64,000 nucleotides of DNA from Rhynchopus sp. YZ270_cl-10. Its lineage: Eukaryota; Euglenozoa; Diplonemea; Diplonemida; Diplonemidae. The DNA is taken from contig OZ037902.1 of the NCBI GenBank assembly GCA_964035575.1, positions 62,001-126,000 of the forward strand, given 5' to 3'. Shown in pieces: positions 20,521 through 31,554 of the stretch (within the stretch, counting starts at the first letter, position 1; every line of letters begins with the position of its first letter). The translations under genes were made by a program, and so were the position numbers. The notes under the pieces were generated by a model. The model was given only the letters and a program-made list of their open reading frames with translations, was not told where the DNA came from and searched no databases.

Positions 20521-23500
20521 ACTCTTCTTTTGTTACTCTGGGCTAGACAACATATGAACCGAACATAAAACTCACAACAAAAAAAAGAGGAAAAAAGACC
20601 TGAAACCCACATCACTTTATCCCCACAACCTTCCTTCACCCACCGTAGCATCCTGTTTTACCCTCTTTCACTGCACTGTAGAAAGTGTACTTCGACCTCC
20701 GCAAACCGCTGAATTAAATATTGCATTCGTGTGAACTAAGATCCATATTTCACTCTCAGTCATGAGGGTGGTGCCTCTGGGGTGGACTTTCGCACCGCAT
20801 TAGAAACTTACCGCAAACCCCTGTCTCATTACCCTGCACACCCATTCGTAAGTTGGAAACCGCTTCCCCCGACGGGACAAGGTCCGTTAGTCACACCATC
20901 CATCAGGAAGAACATGAGGCGGTCCAGAATCTCTTTGTGTACTTGCTTCTGTATATCCTGAATTTGAAATTTACGGCAATCTCCGACATCATGTTGCTGA
21001 CTTGCTGATTTTTGCTGTGTGAACTTTACCTGCACACCCCTCCTTTGTTTCTTTCATTGGAAATTAGAATAGACCCTTCTTTGTGCACAGCACTGCAGTG
21101 CTCGTTATCTGTGAAACTGTGTCGGTTTTATTGAGGGAATACTCACCTAGCCCCAACTTGTTCATTATCTCCTCACCCTGTCCCTTTCCACCCTTTTTCC
21201 ACCTCTTCCCTTTACATACCGTAACATACACGAATTCAGAACTTCTGTCTACATTTGTTGTTCTTTTGTTGCTTTCCCGACTTCATTACTTGTCTTTCTC
21301 CTCCCGCCTTCTTGTGGCACTTTGTGTTGTTGTCCCGCCCACCATCCCCGTAGGCCAGGTGCCTCATCCGAACGCGCCCCCTCTACCCCTTCGTAAGTTA
21401 ACAAAAGAGAACCTCTCCCACCATTTGTTGTTATTGTTCATCCCTTTCCTTCCATCATATCCATCCTCCCAACACTTTACACACCACAACAGGCTGGAGA
21501 GAATATTCTCCACCTTTACCATTTCATTCTTCGGTAATCTCGTCCTCGTCCGCTTTTAAGGGGAGAGCGAAGCTTGCGGAAAAAGGACCGAAGTGAGACT
21601 GAAAGTTGTGTGCATCCACAATACCGACACGCACACCGTCTTGCACAGCCTTTGTCAGCACTTCTTCGAATTTTTCCCCCACACATTTCTTCGTAACAAT
21701 AAGGTAGACATCCCCACTGGCAGCTGCAACGTTGGCATTCTTCCCGGCATCCTTCTGCCGAAGACTGACTACCCCGACATCATGTTTGCCGTGCTTGGCC
21801 TGCGTGACCACATGAATTGTCTTGTCACCGTCCTGTTTCACCATGGTGAGGGGGAAGAAGAGGTTACCTGCGGAGGCTTGGCAAGCATTCATCACACAGT
21901 GGCCTGGCAGAGAGATGGGCTTGTCAGTATCCTTGTTGATGAGGCAGCCTTCCTCCTTTGTCCGGTGGTCAGAGAGGGTCGCTGCATATTTCTTGGAGCT
22001 TGTGTGCAGCCGGTGCTTTGCTCTCACAAACGTCAAGGGAACAGGCTTCACTTTTGCTGTGCTTTTGGGCTCCGTACACCACCTAACGCCATGGAGTAAC
22101 TCCTCGAGAGGTACTTCCCCTGAGCACAGTTGCGAGCGAACGCACTGCACATAGCCTATGAACCGTTCGAACCCTCGTGCATCTGCGTCGTTGTAGAAGG
22201 GCTCCCAATACTCAAGAATCGGAAACTCTGTCCTCGTCCTCCACAGGGCATACATCAGGACAGGGGAAATGTGAAGTGTTTTATCAGTGAGTGTCAGCAG
22301 CCCTGGGCTCAGCACATCGTCAACAACCCTGTCACCTACTGGTGATGTCGGGGTGCACGTTGCAGAAAGGGAGTAGCGCAAAAGGTCATTCAACTCAGTC
22401 GGGGACAGCTTCACAGCTGCCTCATAACGTGTCAACAGCTCCTCAGCACAGGCATCCATAATTTCTGACACTCTCTCTGTATTACGTATCTTGAGAAGAA
22501 ACTCCATCATGCGAGGATGTTCTCCAAACAGAGCCACAAAGTGCTCCTTATGCTCGAGCACGGTCGGGTTCTGGATTTCATCCGGCAGACTGGTCAGCGC
22601 TGGTGGTCGTATCAAAGCCTTGAGCAAGACGTCTGATTTGCTGATGACAGCCTCGAGCGGGAGAGTAACTGTGGAGGACACAGCACACATCACACACGGG
22701 ACGGTCATCATTGCCGTATGAAGTACATGGAACACCTCTCGAAGCGCACTATCAAAATACCACTGTTGTCTCTGCTCTGCGCTGTAAATACGTTCGTCTG
22801 TGTACGTACCGCCCTTCTGATCCATATGGTGAGCGCCATCAACACTCACAAGCACGAACACGTTGTCCTTCTTCAGTGCAGCTTTCATGTGCGTCTGTAT
22901 GGCCGTCACTAGGCCAGCAAGGTCAAAGCCCCATATCTGCTTCTTAGAGATGAATACGCTGAGACTCTCCTGCCCCTTGCGGAGCAAATGGAACATGATC
23001 CTATCCAACAGTGCTTTCTCAACAACTCTGGCTCGATTGTCTGTAGAACGTTCGTGATCTTGTACAGACGTGGCATTTTCGAAGTTGACTCGAAGCTCGA
23101 TTAGGAGATTCTCGGCACCTAGCACAGGTGCGATAATGCCGTGCAGCTCCGTCAGCACCCTTGACTTGCCGCCGCCCATGCCTGAAGTAACGAAAAGGAT
23201 ACTCCTGCGCTGCTTGTCTGTACCTTTCAACAACTCATTATCCTCGACCACGTTGGCTTGACCCGTGGTGGGTCGTCCCTTCTTGCACATCTCGGCTTCC
23301 TTCTTGATGATGTCACGCCCACTCCATGACTCGGCCTGGAAGTCTCTAAATGCGAGTGTGCCAAATGGACCGGGTTTCAACAGCTTGTCCTTCAGCGCAC
23401 CAAAGTCTATGTCCACGATGTTGACCTGTGAGAGGAAATGTTTCGTTCAATGAGAACTAAAGCACCACAGAGATTCGATCGAGTCGAACCGGAAAAGTAA

Positions 23501-24140
23501 AAATTCAACTAACCTCGCGTCTCGTTTTCCATGGCATAGAAACACACACACACACATGTTGCGAATGGGTGATGCTAGAAGGATAAACCCTACTTTCTAT
23601 GTTCGCGAACTGATCTTCATAACTCGAGATGTAAAGAAAAGTGTGGGAGTAGGAAGCATACCAGCTTAGGTCCTGTCTGTCCAGCTTCCGCCAGCTGATA
23701 CTCCTGCGCTGTGAGCTGTGCCATCACTTCCTGCAAGTGTCAAACAAAAATGTAGAGAACTAGAAAAAGCAAAATAACAATAAAGTTGCATCACACTGTG
23801 CATCTCCAGTGCCGACAATTGCAACCCCAACACAGGCATGTTGTGAACGGGTCATGCTAGAAACGATAAAATTAAAAGTGGGTGTGGAAAGCAAGGTTCA
23901 CATACCTTGTACTCCTCCTTGAGCTTGACGATCACTGCTTCAACTTCATCCTTTGTTGGTAGACCCTTCCCGAAGAGATGGCGATACGGAGCGTCCAATG
24001 ATGACAACCGTCCGTCGTTCTCGTCCCAAGCATTGCTGTCCCACAGCAAGTCACCAAGAAAACAGATCTGCCCCATCAGCGTCTTCACCTGCTCCGACAG
24101 ATTGTTAATGGAACGTTGGACATCTGTAAGAGTACCTTGA
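20521..24140. repeat. Segmental duplication, copy 2 (partner 292-4,150)
   Basis: Nearly identical to the first copy. It includes 1 kb downstream of RHS copy C with no full gene. That stretch holds the short RHS-like exon fragment at 20,829-21,035 (minus) and otherwise nothing recognisable. Confidence 0.85.
20829..21035 (-). pseudogene. Short RHS-like exon fragment downstream of copy C
   Basis: Same 68-residue frame as 603-809, with a few substitutions and still open. Conservation of the open frame in both duplicates reflects their recent common origin and is not by itself evidence of function. Confidence 0.45.
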
Positions 24141-24295
24141 CGAGACTCTCGTCTCCTGTAAGCAGGCCTCCTGATGTCACCAGCTGTGACCTTAGGAGAC
24201 CTGCTTCTAAGTGACAGCATCGGGCTAACTGAGAACGACCGCAAGACAGACGATGGTGACCTGGCGGTGCGCATGCACATCGCAAGCCGACGCAT
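21524..24295 (-). CDS. RHS/Crinkler-like P-loop NTPase, copy C (three exons)
   Basis: Exons (minus): 24,295-23,906, 23,730-23,662 and 23,425-21,524. All junctions are GT-AG, phase 0 and at the same places as in copy B; 786 residues. The first ~28 residues match copy B (mitochondrial-like, Arg-rich). Residues about 60-153 are a predicted coiled coil. Walker A is GMGGGKS at about 235-241; the hydrophobic strand VFVLVSVDGAHHMD places a Walker-B Asp near 349. The tail (from about 655) includes NLFFPLTMVK and HVVTQAKHGK, compatible with a PD-(D/E)XK-like fold but unproven. The gene is open throughout and has the family's full domain set, so it is the best functional candidate in the array. The alternative to RHS/Crinkler is another STAND/P-loop family. 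Cellular role unknown. Confidence 0.8.
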
Positions 24296-24768
24296 TGTGT
24301 TTGTGTCCTATTTGCAAACCTGTAGTGAGTCTGTATGATGTAGAGAAGGAGAGAGGAAGAGAGGAACAGTGAGAGGGGGCTGGGTTCAACAAGCAGCTCT
24401 TCTTTTGTTACTCTGGGCTAGACAACATATGAACCTAACACAGCACCTCACAAGAGCATCACAAGAGGCTTTGGTGCATCTTAGAACCTCATGATTTGGG
24501 CAGCTCTTCATTGCTCTCCTTTTTTCTCTTTTCTTTCTCCCTTTATGTTGTCTTGCTCACTTCGGGAGCAAAAAAAAATATTTGAAAGTATTTAAAACGA
24601 AGACGGAAAGGAAGCTAACACAGAGGGGTGGAAAAGGGGAAAGGGGGTTGTGATGTTCAAAACAAAACAAAAAGACTTGGTGACTCCTTGACGACCCCCA
24701 TATTGCGTAGTTCTTGTGTAGTTGACTTGTCGCCTAATTAGTATTCTGGATTTCTGGGGTTCTATGAA

Positions 24769-24838
24769 TTTGGTGTGGTCAAGGGGTCTAGTCTTTACAA
24801 AGTCTATACAAGTAGTGTGTGATTTGACCACACCACAA
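24769..24838. repeat. Minimal TTTGGTGTGG element (~70 bp)
   Basis: TTTGGTGTGGTCAAGGGG faces TTTGACCACACCACAA. The right flank 'tttcatatactttcc' is shared with other members of the family (27,001 and 47,975). No coding. Confidence 0.6.
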
Positions 24839-24967
24839 TTTCATATACTTTCCATTCCAAGAAGAGGAAGCACACAAGGAAAGAATTCAAAAAAAAAAAC
24901 CCCCCCAAAATTGCTGTAACAAAAAACACAAAACGACAGCGAAGAAAAAGGGGGAAAGAATACTAGG

Positions 24968-25117
24968 GAAAGTAAAAAAACAAATAGTAACTCTGATAGG
25001 GTAAGTAAAAGGAAAAAAGGTTTTTTCGTTGATTGCACAATTACCCTGTTTGAGGGGTGATTGGCGACCGTATCTGAGGAAACTATTTCTCCTTTTAAGC
25101 TACGCTTGTAGGTATAA
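24968..25117. repeat. Dispersed repeat, inverted copy at 58,968-59,095
   Basis: Contains 'gtaactctgatagggtaagt', 'cgttgattgcacaatt', 'gattggcgaccg' and 'aagctacgcttgtaggtata'. The same blocks occur in reverse complement near 59 kb. Function unknown. Confidence 0.8.
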
Positions 25118-25120
25118 AAA

Positions 25121-25145
25121 ATGTGTCCTCACACTACGTACACAT
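25121..25145. repeat. Co-varying hairpin family member
   Basis: Stem ATGTGT...ACACAT around a 13-base loop, preceded by an A-rich tract. See the family description at 31,955. Confidence 0.55.
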
Positions 25146-25323
25146 CTTCGGAAACGCAAAAAAATAACCCCACAACGACGTACTGTGCACCTTGTGTCTC
25201 TCCGTTCACGAACGGGACATAGGTAATGCTTTGTAGTATGCCGAGTTGTGTGTTTGCAGCGGATTTTGCAGGAGAGAAGGAAACCAGGAGAGGGAGAGGG
25301 AGACCACGGAAAATCGCTAAAAA

Positions 25324-25410
25324 TGGTGTGGCTGAAAGGGGAGCAAAAAAGTGCGGAAAAGTGCTGAAAAAGTGCGAATCAGCCCCGTTCAGCCAACACC
25401 AAAAAAAACC
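25324..25410. mobile_element. Short GGTGTGGCTGAA TIR element (~87 bp)
   Basis: TGGTGTGGCTGAAAGGGG faces CCCCGTTCAGCC(A)ACACCA. The interior is three GTGCGGAAAA-type motifs, the same module that fills the larger element at 26,146. Confidence 0.7.
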
Positions 25411-25532
25411 CTTCCTTTTTTTCCTGTGCAGGGAAAACGTTCTACGACAATGGACTGTGAAAAGGCTTTCGAAATCAACCCATTTCTTCGGGATGGAATT
25501 CACCGTGCTTCTCCACAACATCAGAAGGTAAT

Positions 25533-25656
25533 GGTGGCAGTATTGTGATGGGAGCCCATTTGGAATACGCAAAAATACAATCAAAACACATCACAATACG
25601 TGTTGTGATGTATTTTGCGTATACCAAAAATGGGCTCCCATCACAATATTGCCACC
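25533..25656. mobile_element. Palindromic MITE, ~124 bp (partner 61,157-61,274)
   Basis: Arms of about 55 bp: GGTGGCAGTATTGTGATGGG and 'aatacgcaaaa' facing their complements. A second copy at 61,157 has the same arms with substitutions. No target duplication can be read with confidence. Confidence 0.85.
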
Positions 25657-26145
25657 CCAGAAGGGGGGGGAAGTGAATCGTCACCAACATCTCTATGGAC
25701 TGTTCTCAGGAAAGGTGATGTTTGTTGAGAGGAAAGATGATTATCCGTTTGGTGATTAAGTGTAGCCTTGCGAAAGCACACAAAAAAAAATAGAAAAACG
25801 ACATAAGGATGTGACAGTGTAAAAAGCATAAATTGTTTCATATACATTCTTTTTCTAATGAAAAGAAGGTACAGAGGGTGCTAAAGAAAGCATAAATGAA
25901 AGACAAGAAAACGCGTTTTCGTTTATCGCACCGCAAAAAAGGTTTGTGTTTTTTTCACTGAATGTGAGTGTGGTGTATGTTAATGAAAAACCAAATCCGC
26001 AAAAGCGGGCACCATCCGTCGTTGCTTGATTATTCAAAAAAAAAAAAAAGAAGCTTTTTTTTTTTTTGAGCAGAAGCACAAAAAAGGGTCAGAAATATGT
26101 TATTTTGATGAGCGATGTGAAAAAAAAAAACAGACAGAAACCAAA

Positions 26146-27000
26146 TTTGGTGTGGCTGAAGGGGTCTGATTCGCACTTTTCCGCACTTTCTCGCACTTTT
26201 TCCGCACCTATTCGCACTTTTTCCGCACTTTTTCCGCACTTTTTCAGCACTTTTTCCGCACTTGTTCGCACTTTTAGCATGTAGGCTTGCTGACTGTCTT
26301 TGCCAAATACACAGGCACACAGGTACACAGGTACAGGTACGGTAGGTACCCACAGAATACTGTGTACTGTAGGTACTGTGTACCTGTGTACCTACACAGG
26401 TACACAGACACAGTCAGCAAGCCAACATGGTAAAAGTGCGAATAAGTGCGGAAAAAGTGCGAAAACCGTACCTACAGTACCTACAGTACCTACAGTACCT
26501 ACAGTACCTACAGTACCTACAGTACCTACAGTACCTACAGTACCTACAGTACCTACAGTACCTACAGTACCTACAGTACCTACAGTACCTACAGTACCTA
26601 CAGTACCTACAGTACCTACAGTACCTACAGTACCTACAGTACCTACAGTACCTACAGTACCTACAGTACCTACAGTACCTACAGTACCTACAGTACCTAC
26701 AGTACCTACAGTACCTACAGTACCTACAGTACCTACAGTACCTACAGTACCTACAGTACCTACAGTACCTACAGTACCTACAGTACCTACAGTACCTACA
26801 GTACCTACAGTACCTACAGTACCTACAGTACCTACAGTACACAGTGTTCAACTTTTACAAGGTGGGGGGAAATTTTTTGGGGGCTGATTCGCACTTTTTC
26901 CGCACTTTTTCCGCACTTTTTCCGCACCTATTCGCACTTTTTCCGCACTTTTTCAGCACTTTTCCGCACTTTATGCTCCCCCCCGTTCAGCCACACCAAA
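26146..27000. mobile_element. GGTGTGGCTGAA TIR element carrying a 9-bp minisatellite (855 bp)
   Basis: Ends TTTGGTGTGGCTGAAGGGG and its inverse (cccccGTTCAGCCACACCAAA). Just inside both ends are arrays of 'cgcactttttc' in about 10-11 bp steps. The core is a degenerate GTACC/ACAGG region (26,317-26,410) followed by the long minisatellite. No transposase; non-autonomous. Confidence 0.8.
26468..26840. repeat. 9-bp minisatellite, unit ACCTACAGT, about 41 copies
   Basis: A perfect array of about 373 bp. Nine is a multiple of three, so each frame yields a tripeptide repeat (TVP, YLQ, STY or YCR). These long ORFs are artefacts. Confidence 0.97.
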
Positions 27001-27811
27001 ATTCATATAATTTTCTTTAGACAAAATCTATGGAAAGAATACTTTATGGTTTATTTCTTAAACTGGTGAATTGTGTATCCATCTGTACAAAAAAAGGCTT
27101 CAGTTTTATTTTTAAGGGGCACATGCCCGAAGTGGTAGAGAAACTATAGCAAGAAGAAGAGAGGGGAGTTGCAACGTACTTAAACGCAACTTAATGACAC
27201 TCATGCAAAGTGGGACGTTCAAGTGTTCCGTACCGTAAGAGAACGGAGGCGGTTCACAACCGCTCGAAAAACATACACCCAATTCTTAATGGGCCCGCAA
27301 TGATTTTGCACGATAGTTACCGTGGGAGCATAACAGGAGAGGATAACCATTTGCACAGTTCGTCAAAATGCCATCGCTTTGGGAGAGCGACTTGCCTTAC
27401 GTAAGATACCTAAGCCTCGCTGTGCTCAGTCACCTTAGAACAAGAGAGGGAAAGAGAGAATTAAACAAACAAACAAAGAAACGCACAAAGGTGACACAAA
27501 ATAGAGCTGGAAAAGAGTCACTGCATGTGGCCAAGCTAATGGACAACACGTTGTAGTGAGGTCGCAACACCCTGCACAACTTCTTATGAGCGCCACACAA
27601 TACTAGGAGGCTTCTGTCGGATTGCACCATTGCAACACTGAACCCAGCACGTCGTGTCTGTTTAGGAGACAGGGTCTGACACTGAAGGGAGATAAGGAGA
27701 CATGCCCACAGCAGTGCGCTGTCTCCCCTGCTCTTCGCAGTGGACGTAAGCTGTAGTGTTCACTCACCAGGCCCCTAAACGACACCAAGAGCGGGGGCAT
27801 CTCGACGCACC
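27001..27811. other. Gene-free region between the elements and the host gene block
   Basis: A short segment at 27,361-27,405 (atgccatcgctttgggagag) repeats 13,716-13,755 in reverse. Nothing else is recognised. Confidence 0.4.
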
Positions 27812-29047
27812 CTACAGCACAGCATGCACCGGCAGCGGCACCAGGTGCGTCTCAAGCGAGCACACCACCTTCGCCTCCTCCACGCCCACCCCTGTGTGCA
27901 CCAGCGCATGCAGGCCGAGGTACACCATGGCCACGGCACAGAGGACACCACCGCTGAGACACCCGACGGCAAGGGGCGACATGCCACCCTCACCTGGGGT
28001 GGAGGCAGCACCTTCTAGGGGTGCCAGCGTGACGGGTACGGGAACATCCGTCTCACCAGACACTAGCAGATCAGTGACGTTCTCTAAGGCAGGGTGTGAC
28101 GACATAAGAGGAACCCCGGTCGCCGGTTGTGCAGGGGGTGCCGTCGGGAGCGATGTGGGCGCTCCCGTCAACAGAGGCGGTGCCTGCGTCTCGGGCAAGG
28201 GTGTGGTCATGACATCCACATCACCTTGGGGCGCATTGCTCTGTGTTGCCTTTGGGGACGTGGTTGTGTTTGTATCCAGTGAGAATGTGGACTGTCCTTG
28301 CGCTGTCACCTTCCCATCACACCCTGGGGACGACGCGCAGCCACTAGCACAGGAGAGCAGTGCTGTGTGCAGGTCTGCGGTGAGCACAATGCGATGCGCT
28401 ACAGCGCGAGGTGCTTGCGGTACAAGAGGCGCCCCTGGTGTTTGCACCCCACCCACCTGACCCTGACACACCATGACAAGCCCCTCAACCCCCAAGGGCA
28501 CATTGCTCACCCCACTCACCTCCACCTCGTCTCCAACAAACCCCATGGCCCCCACGGCCCACCCAGCCCCTAAGAACGTTCCCTTGAGCGGCCTTCCGCT
28601 GTTGTAGTCTATCTGCAGGAGGAGCGCCCACGCCACGCTGTCAGCATGCGGCAGCCAGGCCTCTGCTGTCAGGTCTGCGAAGGGGGTGCTGTTGCCGGTA
28701 CCCTGCACGGTGAGGTAGATGCGCTCTGAGGATGTGTCTATGAGGAGGCTGGTGACGGTGGCGGTGGGCTGAGGGGCTCCTGATGGGGTAGAGGTTGGCC
28801 ACACAACACACCACAGAGGCACGCCGTGTGTGTCATATGCTGCCCAAATGGGTGAATGTGTCGTAGGTGCGTGTGTATGCCCTGCCGCAAACGCCCGCCC
28901 TCCCACCCTCATAAGCAACGGAGTGGTCACATCGGACAGCACCTCCTCACACGAAAGAGCGGCGTGCTCTGTGGAGGTGAGGCTAGCCCGCTCAGAGACG
29001 GTCTGGGAAACAAAGCTGAGAAGGGTGAGGGATGCAGCAATGCGCAT
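27812..29047 (-). CDS. Type I membrane or surface protein, unknown function
   Basis: 411 residues. The ATG at 29,047 gives a classical signal peptide (MRIAASLTLLSFVSQTVSERA). An ectodomain of about 330 residues follows: an N-terminal portion rich in beta-type sequence with few cysteines, then a Thr/Pro/Ser-rich stalk from about residue 250 (a likely O-glycosylated mucin-like region). One transmembrane helix (about 356-383, PLAVGCLSGGVLCAVAMVYL) and a 28-residue cytoplasmic tail end the protein. I recognise no domain. It is placed on the plasma membrane or an endomembrane by topology alone. GC-rich third positions match the neighbouring gene at 29,227-31,014, supporting real coding. The next start upstream in frame is not an ATG. 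Confidence 0.75.
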   Translation of the reverse strand: MRIAASLTLLSFVSQTVSERASLTSTEHAALSCEEVLSDVTTPLLMRVGGRAFAAGHTHAPTTHSPIWAAYDTHGVPLWCVVWPTSTPSGAPQPTATVTSLLIDTSSERIYLTVQGTGNSTPFADLTAEAWLPHADSVAWALLLQIDYNSGRPLKGTFLGAGWAVGAMGFVGDEVEVSGVSNVPLGVEGLVMVCQGQVGGVQTPGAPLVPQAPRAVAHRIVLTADLHTALLSCASGCASSPGCDGKVTAQGQSTFSLDTNTTTSPKATQSNAPQGDVDVMTTPLPETQAPPLLTGAPTSLPTAPPAQPATGVPLMSSHPALENVTDLLVSGETDVPVPVTLAPLEGAASTPGEGGMSPLAVGCLSGGVLCAVAMVYLGLHALVHTGVGVEEAKVVCSLETHLVPLPVHAVL

Positions 29048-29226
29048 CAATGTGGTGTGTCGTGTGAATCTGTCTATGGATTGAGGGGGGAAAAATTGCG
29101 CTAAATCATTTCAAAGGTAATGGGGTAAATGTGTCCAAACATTTTGCTAAAAGGTGTTTTCACTTTTTTTGCATTTTGTATCTCGTAGAACAGCTCATGT
29201 GAATGGGTATGTTCTATCGTTCGCTT

Positions 29227-31014
29227 CTAGCTAGGAGGATGAGGTGCCAGCCCTGCCCCGAGGAGAGTGCCCGCAGCACCACCTTTCCCGCGCCCCGCCA
29301 CCACCCCGCCACTGAAGAACAGATCGTTTTCGTCCGCTGCGAGCTTCTCATGTAGGTCGACCTCTTGCCATGAGGAGGCAGGCGCTTCGTGGCCACACCC
29401 AGGGCAGGTGAGGGGGACCGTCCTGCCACTGGTGGGGGGAGGGTAAGCGAGAGCCTTGCCGTGTGGATCCATGGAGAGAAGCGTGCGTGCGCAGGAGGGG
29501 CAGGCACGGAGGACGTTGCTGCGTGGCCGCTTTGCTGCAGTAAGCCCGCCCAGGACGCTAAGCGTCTTTCGTGCAGATGAGATATGCCTTGCAATGCACC
29601 CTGCCATGCGCGGCTTCGGTGGCGGGGCATGAAACTCTATCAACACCTGCCGCCGTTTGCGTGGCTTCCGCGCTCTGGGGCGAAGCGCATCGTACACCTC
29701 CTTCCCTCGGAGCAACGTGAAGTCACCGTGCGCCACACCACACCTCCCACACCAGGCATCAAACGGCGTCTGCACGAAGCGGGTTGTGCCCTCTGCCGTT
29801 ACATTGCTGCTTACGTGCCGGCAGCGGAGACATCGCATTTGCAGAGCGTCTTGCAGTACTGCGGGGGTAGAGGAGGACTCTGTGTCCTGCGTGGGGCGGA
29901 GATGTGGTGGGGCTCGTGTACTGCGCAGACGGCACTGCTCCATATGACAGCGTACCAACGCAGCGGACACAGCACCCAACGCATCGCTGTAGCGTTGTCG
30001 CGACACCTTCTTCCCGCTGAACCCCACGCACGCACACAGAAACTCTGTCGCCTGGTGTGGTGTGTAGCTAGTAGTGAAAAAGGACGGAGCGTAGCTCTGT
30101 GTGATGCCATGGTGGGTCACAGTTTCGTCCACCTCCTCCACATCAGGGGCCGGCGGGGTGAACGCCGGTGTGTGCAGATCACCAAAGACATCGCCACTAT
30201 GGTAGACACTACGCGCACTCCCGGAGTCAGAGGTGTCGCGGCAGTACTGAAGGTACTGTGCTTTGCAGGCTTCTTCGAAGGCGGCAAGGCGGCGTTCCTC
30301 TCGTGCAGCTGGGGTATCACGAAGCGCAGCTTCTGCAAACCTATGCGCTTTGTCGCCAGAGGTGTCAAAGGGCACCCAATGCAGGGGGTGCTGTGGTTGT
30401 GGGTCTGCACCAATGAGCTCTGTGGCGACGGAGTGAAGGAGAGAGGCAGGGATGTATCCGTCCTCTGCTGTATCGTGCGCATGGCAGTGCGCGAAGAGAC
30501 ACTGCTTGAAGGAGGTGAACGCGTTGTCGGCCCCTTCTGCGAGGTGCTTCGCTGCGTACGCTGTCATGCCTGCCACGAAGCGTTCGAAGGAGGCCTTTGT
30601 CCTTCGTGCCGTGATCTGTGCGATGAGGACGTCAAATTCATCGTTGTGCAGCTGCATGGTCCTGCCCCTAGCACGCAGAGAACACAGCAGCAGGGCAAAC
30701 ATCCTCCGCAGTGGGAACGCTGTGTACTCATCCCCCAAGGACATCACCGCGGCGATGCAGTCCCCTGCATGCACATAACGGCATTCCCCAACGCGAAAGG
30801 CAGAGAACAGCATCTCGGCAGCCTCCTCACGCACCTCGACTAGAGGGTACTCCACAAGCGGTGTGGGGAGAGGTGGCGACGACGCAGGGGATACAGGCGA
30901 AGTGGGTGAAGTGGGTGCAGTTGTCTCGGCAGGGCAGGGCGGCACGTCATCGATGCAGCACCAGGACCGTCGTCTGCGGCGGGTGCTGTGTCGGGAGACA
31001 GTTTGAGGGTTCAT
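29227..31014 (-). CDS. Zinc-ribbon-containing protein, unknown function
   Basis: 595 residues from ATG 31,014. A basic N-terminus (TRRRRRSWCC) precedes a Pro/Ser/Thr-rich stretch and a helical domain (about 60-255). Two C-x2-C pairs form a likely zinc ribbon (C395, C398, C422, C425). A basic patch (RPRARKPRKRRQ, about 444-455) and a second pair of C-x2-C knuckles follow (C505, C508, C537, C540). Paired ribbons with a basic linker suggest nucleic-acid or protein binding; no named family is recognised. It lies 180 bp upstream of the membrane-protein gene on the same strand. A long open frame on the opposite strand (29,584-30,843) is explained by codon bias and is not annotated. Confidence 0.75.
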   Translation of the reverse strand: MNPQTVSRHSTRRRRRSWCCIDDVPPCPAETTAPTSPTSPVSPASSPPLPTPLVEYPLVEVREEAAEMLFSAFRVGECRYVHAGDCIAAVMSLGDEYTAFPLRRMFALLLCSLRARGRTMQLHNDEFDVLIAQITARRTKASFERFVAGMTAYAAKHLAEGADNAFTSFKQCLFAHCHAHDTAEDGYIPASLLHSVATELIGADPQPQHPLHWVPFDTSGDKAHRFAEAALRDTPAAREERRLAAFEEACKAQYLQYCRDTSDSGSARSVYHSGDVFGDLHTPAFTPPAPDVEEVDETVTHHGITQSYAPSFFTTSYTPHQATEFLCACVGFSGKKVSRQRYSDALGAVSAALVRCHMEQCRLRSTRAPPHLRPTQDTESSSTPAVLQDALQMRCLRCRHVSSNVTAEGTTRFVQTPFDAWCGRCGVAHGDFTLLRGKEVYDALRPRARKPRKRRQVLIEFHAPPPKPRMAGCIARHISSARKTLSVLGGLTAAKRPRSNVLRACPSCARTLLSMDPHGKALAYPPPTSGRTVPLTCPGCGHEAPASSWQEVDLHEKLAADENDLFFSGGVVAGRGKGGAAGTLLGAGLAPHPPS

Positions 31015-31554
31015 TCCGTGTCGTGCACCGTCAGTTGAGAGATGGCAAGAAGGAAAATGAAAGGGTTGTTTTAGTTGATTTGGTTACGAATAATGAGTTT
31101 GTGACAGTTTGTGCGAATAAAAGGGCAAAAAAGGTACAACTGTACAATTGTATTTACAACGGAGAAATCCCAACGAGAAGAAGGGTATGGGTAAATGGTG
31201 TTTTCTGTTGTGGAAATGGTAGGGGTGAGTGTGGGCCTGACCGCAATGTGAAAAAGGAGTGAAAGGTAAGGGAAGGGAAGGGGCGTTCTTTTGTTGCATC
31301 TCCGATGACAGTGTTGGGGGAGAAGTTCTAGAAGGGGATGGGGAAGATCGATGGGAAGAGTGAGAAAAATAACTGCAGACACACCTTGGGCTGACACAAA
31401 ATACCCAACCCCACGGATGAAAGCAGAAACGAAGAAATAAAGAAAGACTAATAGCTGGGTGAGAGCGAGGCGATATGCTGCCACATCGCAACCCTCTCTT
31501 TGACAAAGAAATACGAGGGGGGTAAAATAGAGGGGGGGATAAAGAAAATATGTA

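Noticed and set aside
26468-26840. CRISPR array
   Set aside because: Head-to-tail repeats without spacers, in a eukaryotic setting, with no cas genes.
26300-27069. Several 145-207 residue ORFs of TVP, YLQ, STY or YCR repeats
   Set aside because: They are translations of a 9-bp minisatellite; all frames are open because the unit has no stop.
29584-30843. 419-codon plus-strand ORF
   Set aside because: It lies wholly opposite the zinc-ribbon gene and has no ordered domain. GC-biased codons of the real gene explain the open antisense frame.
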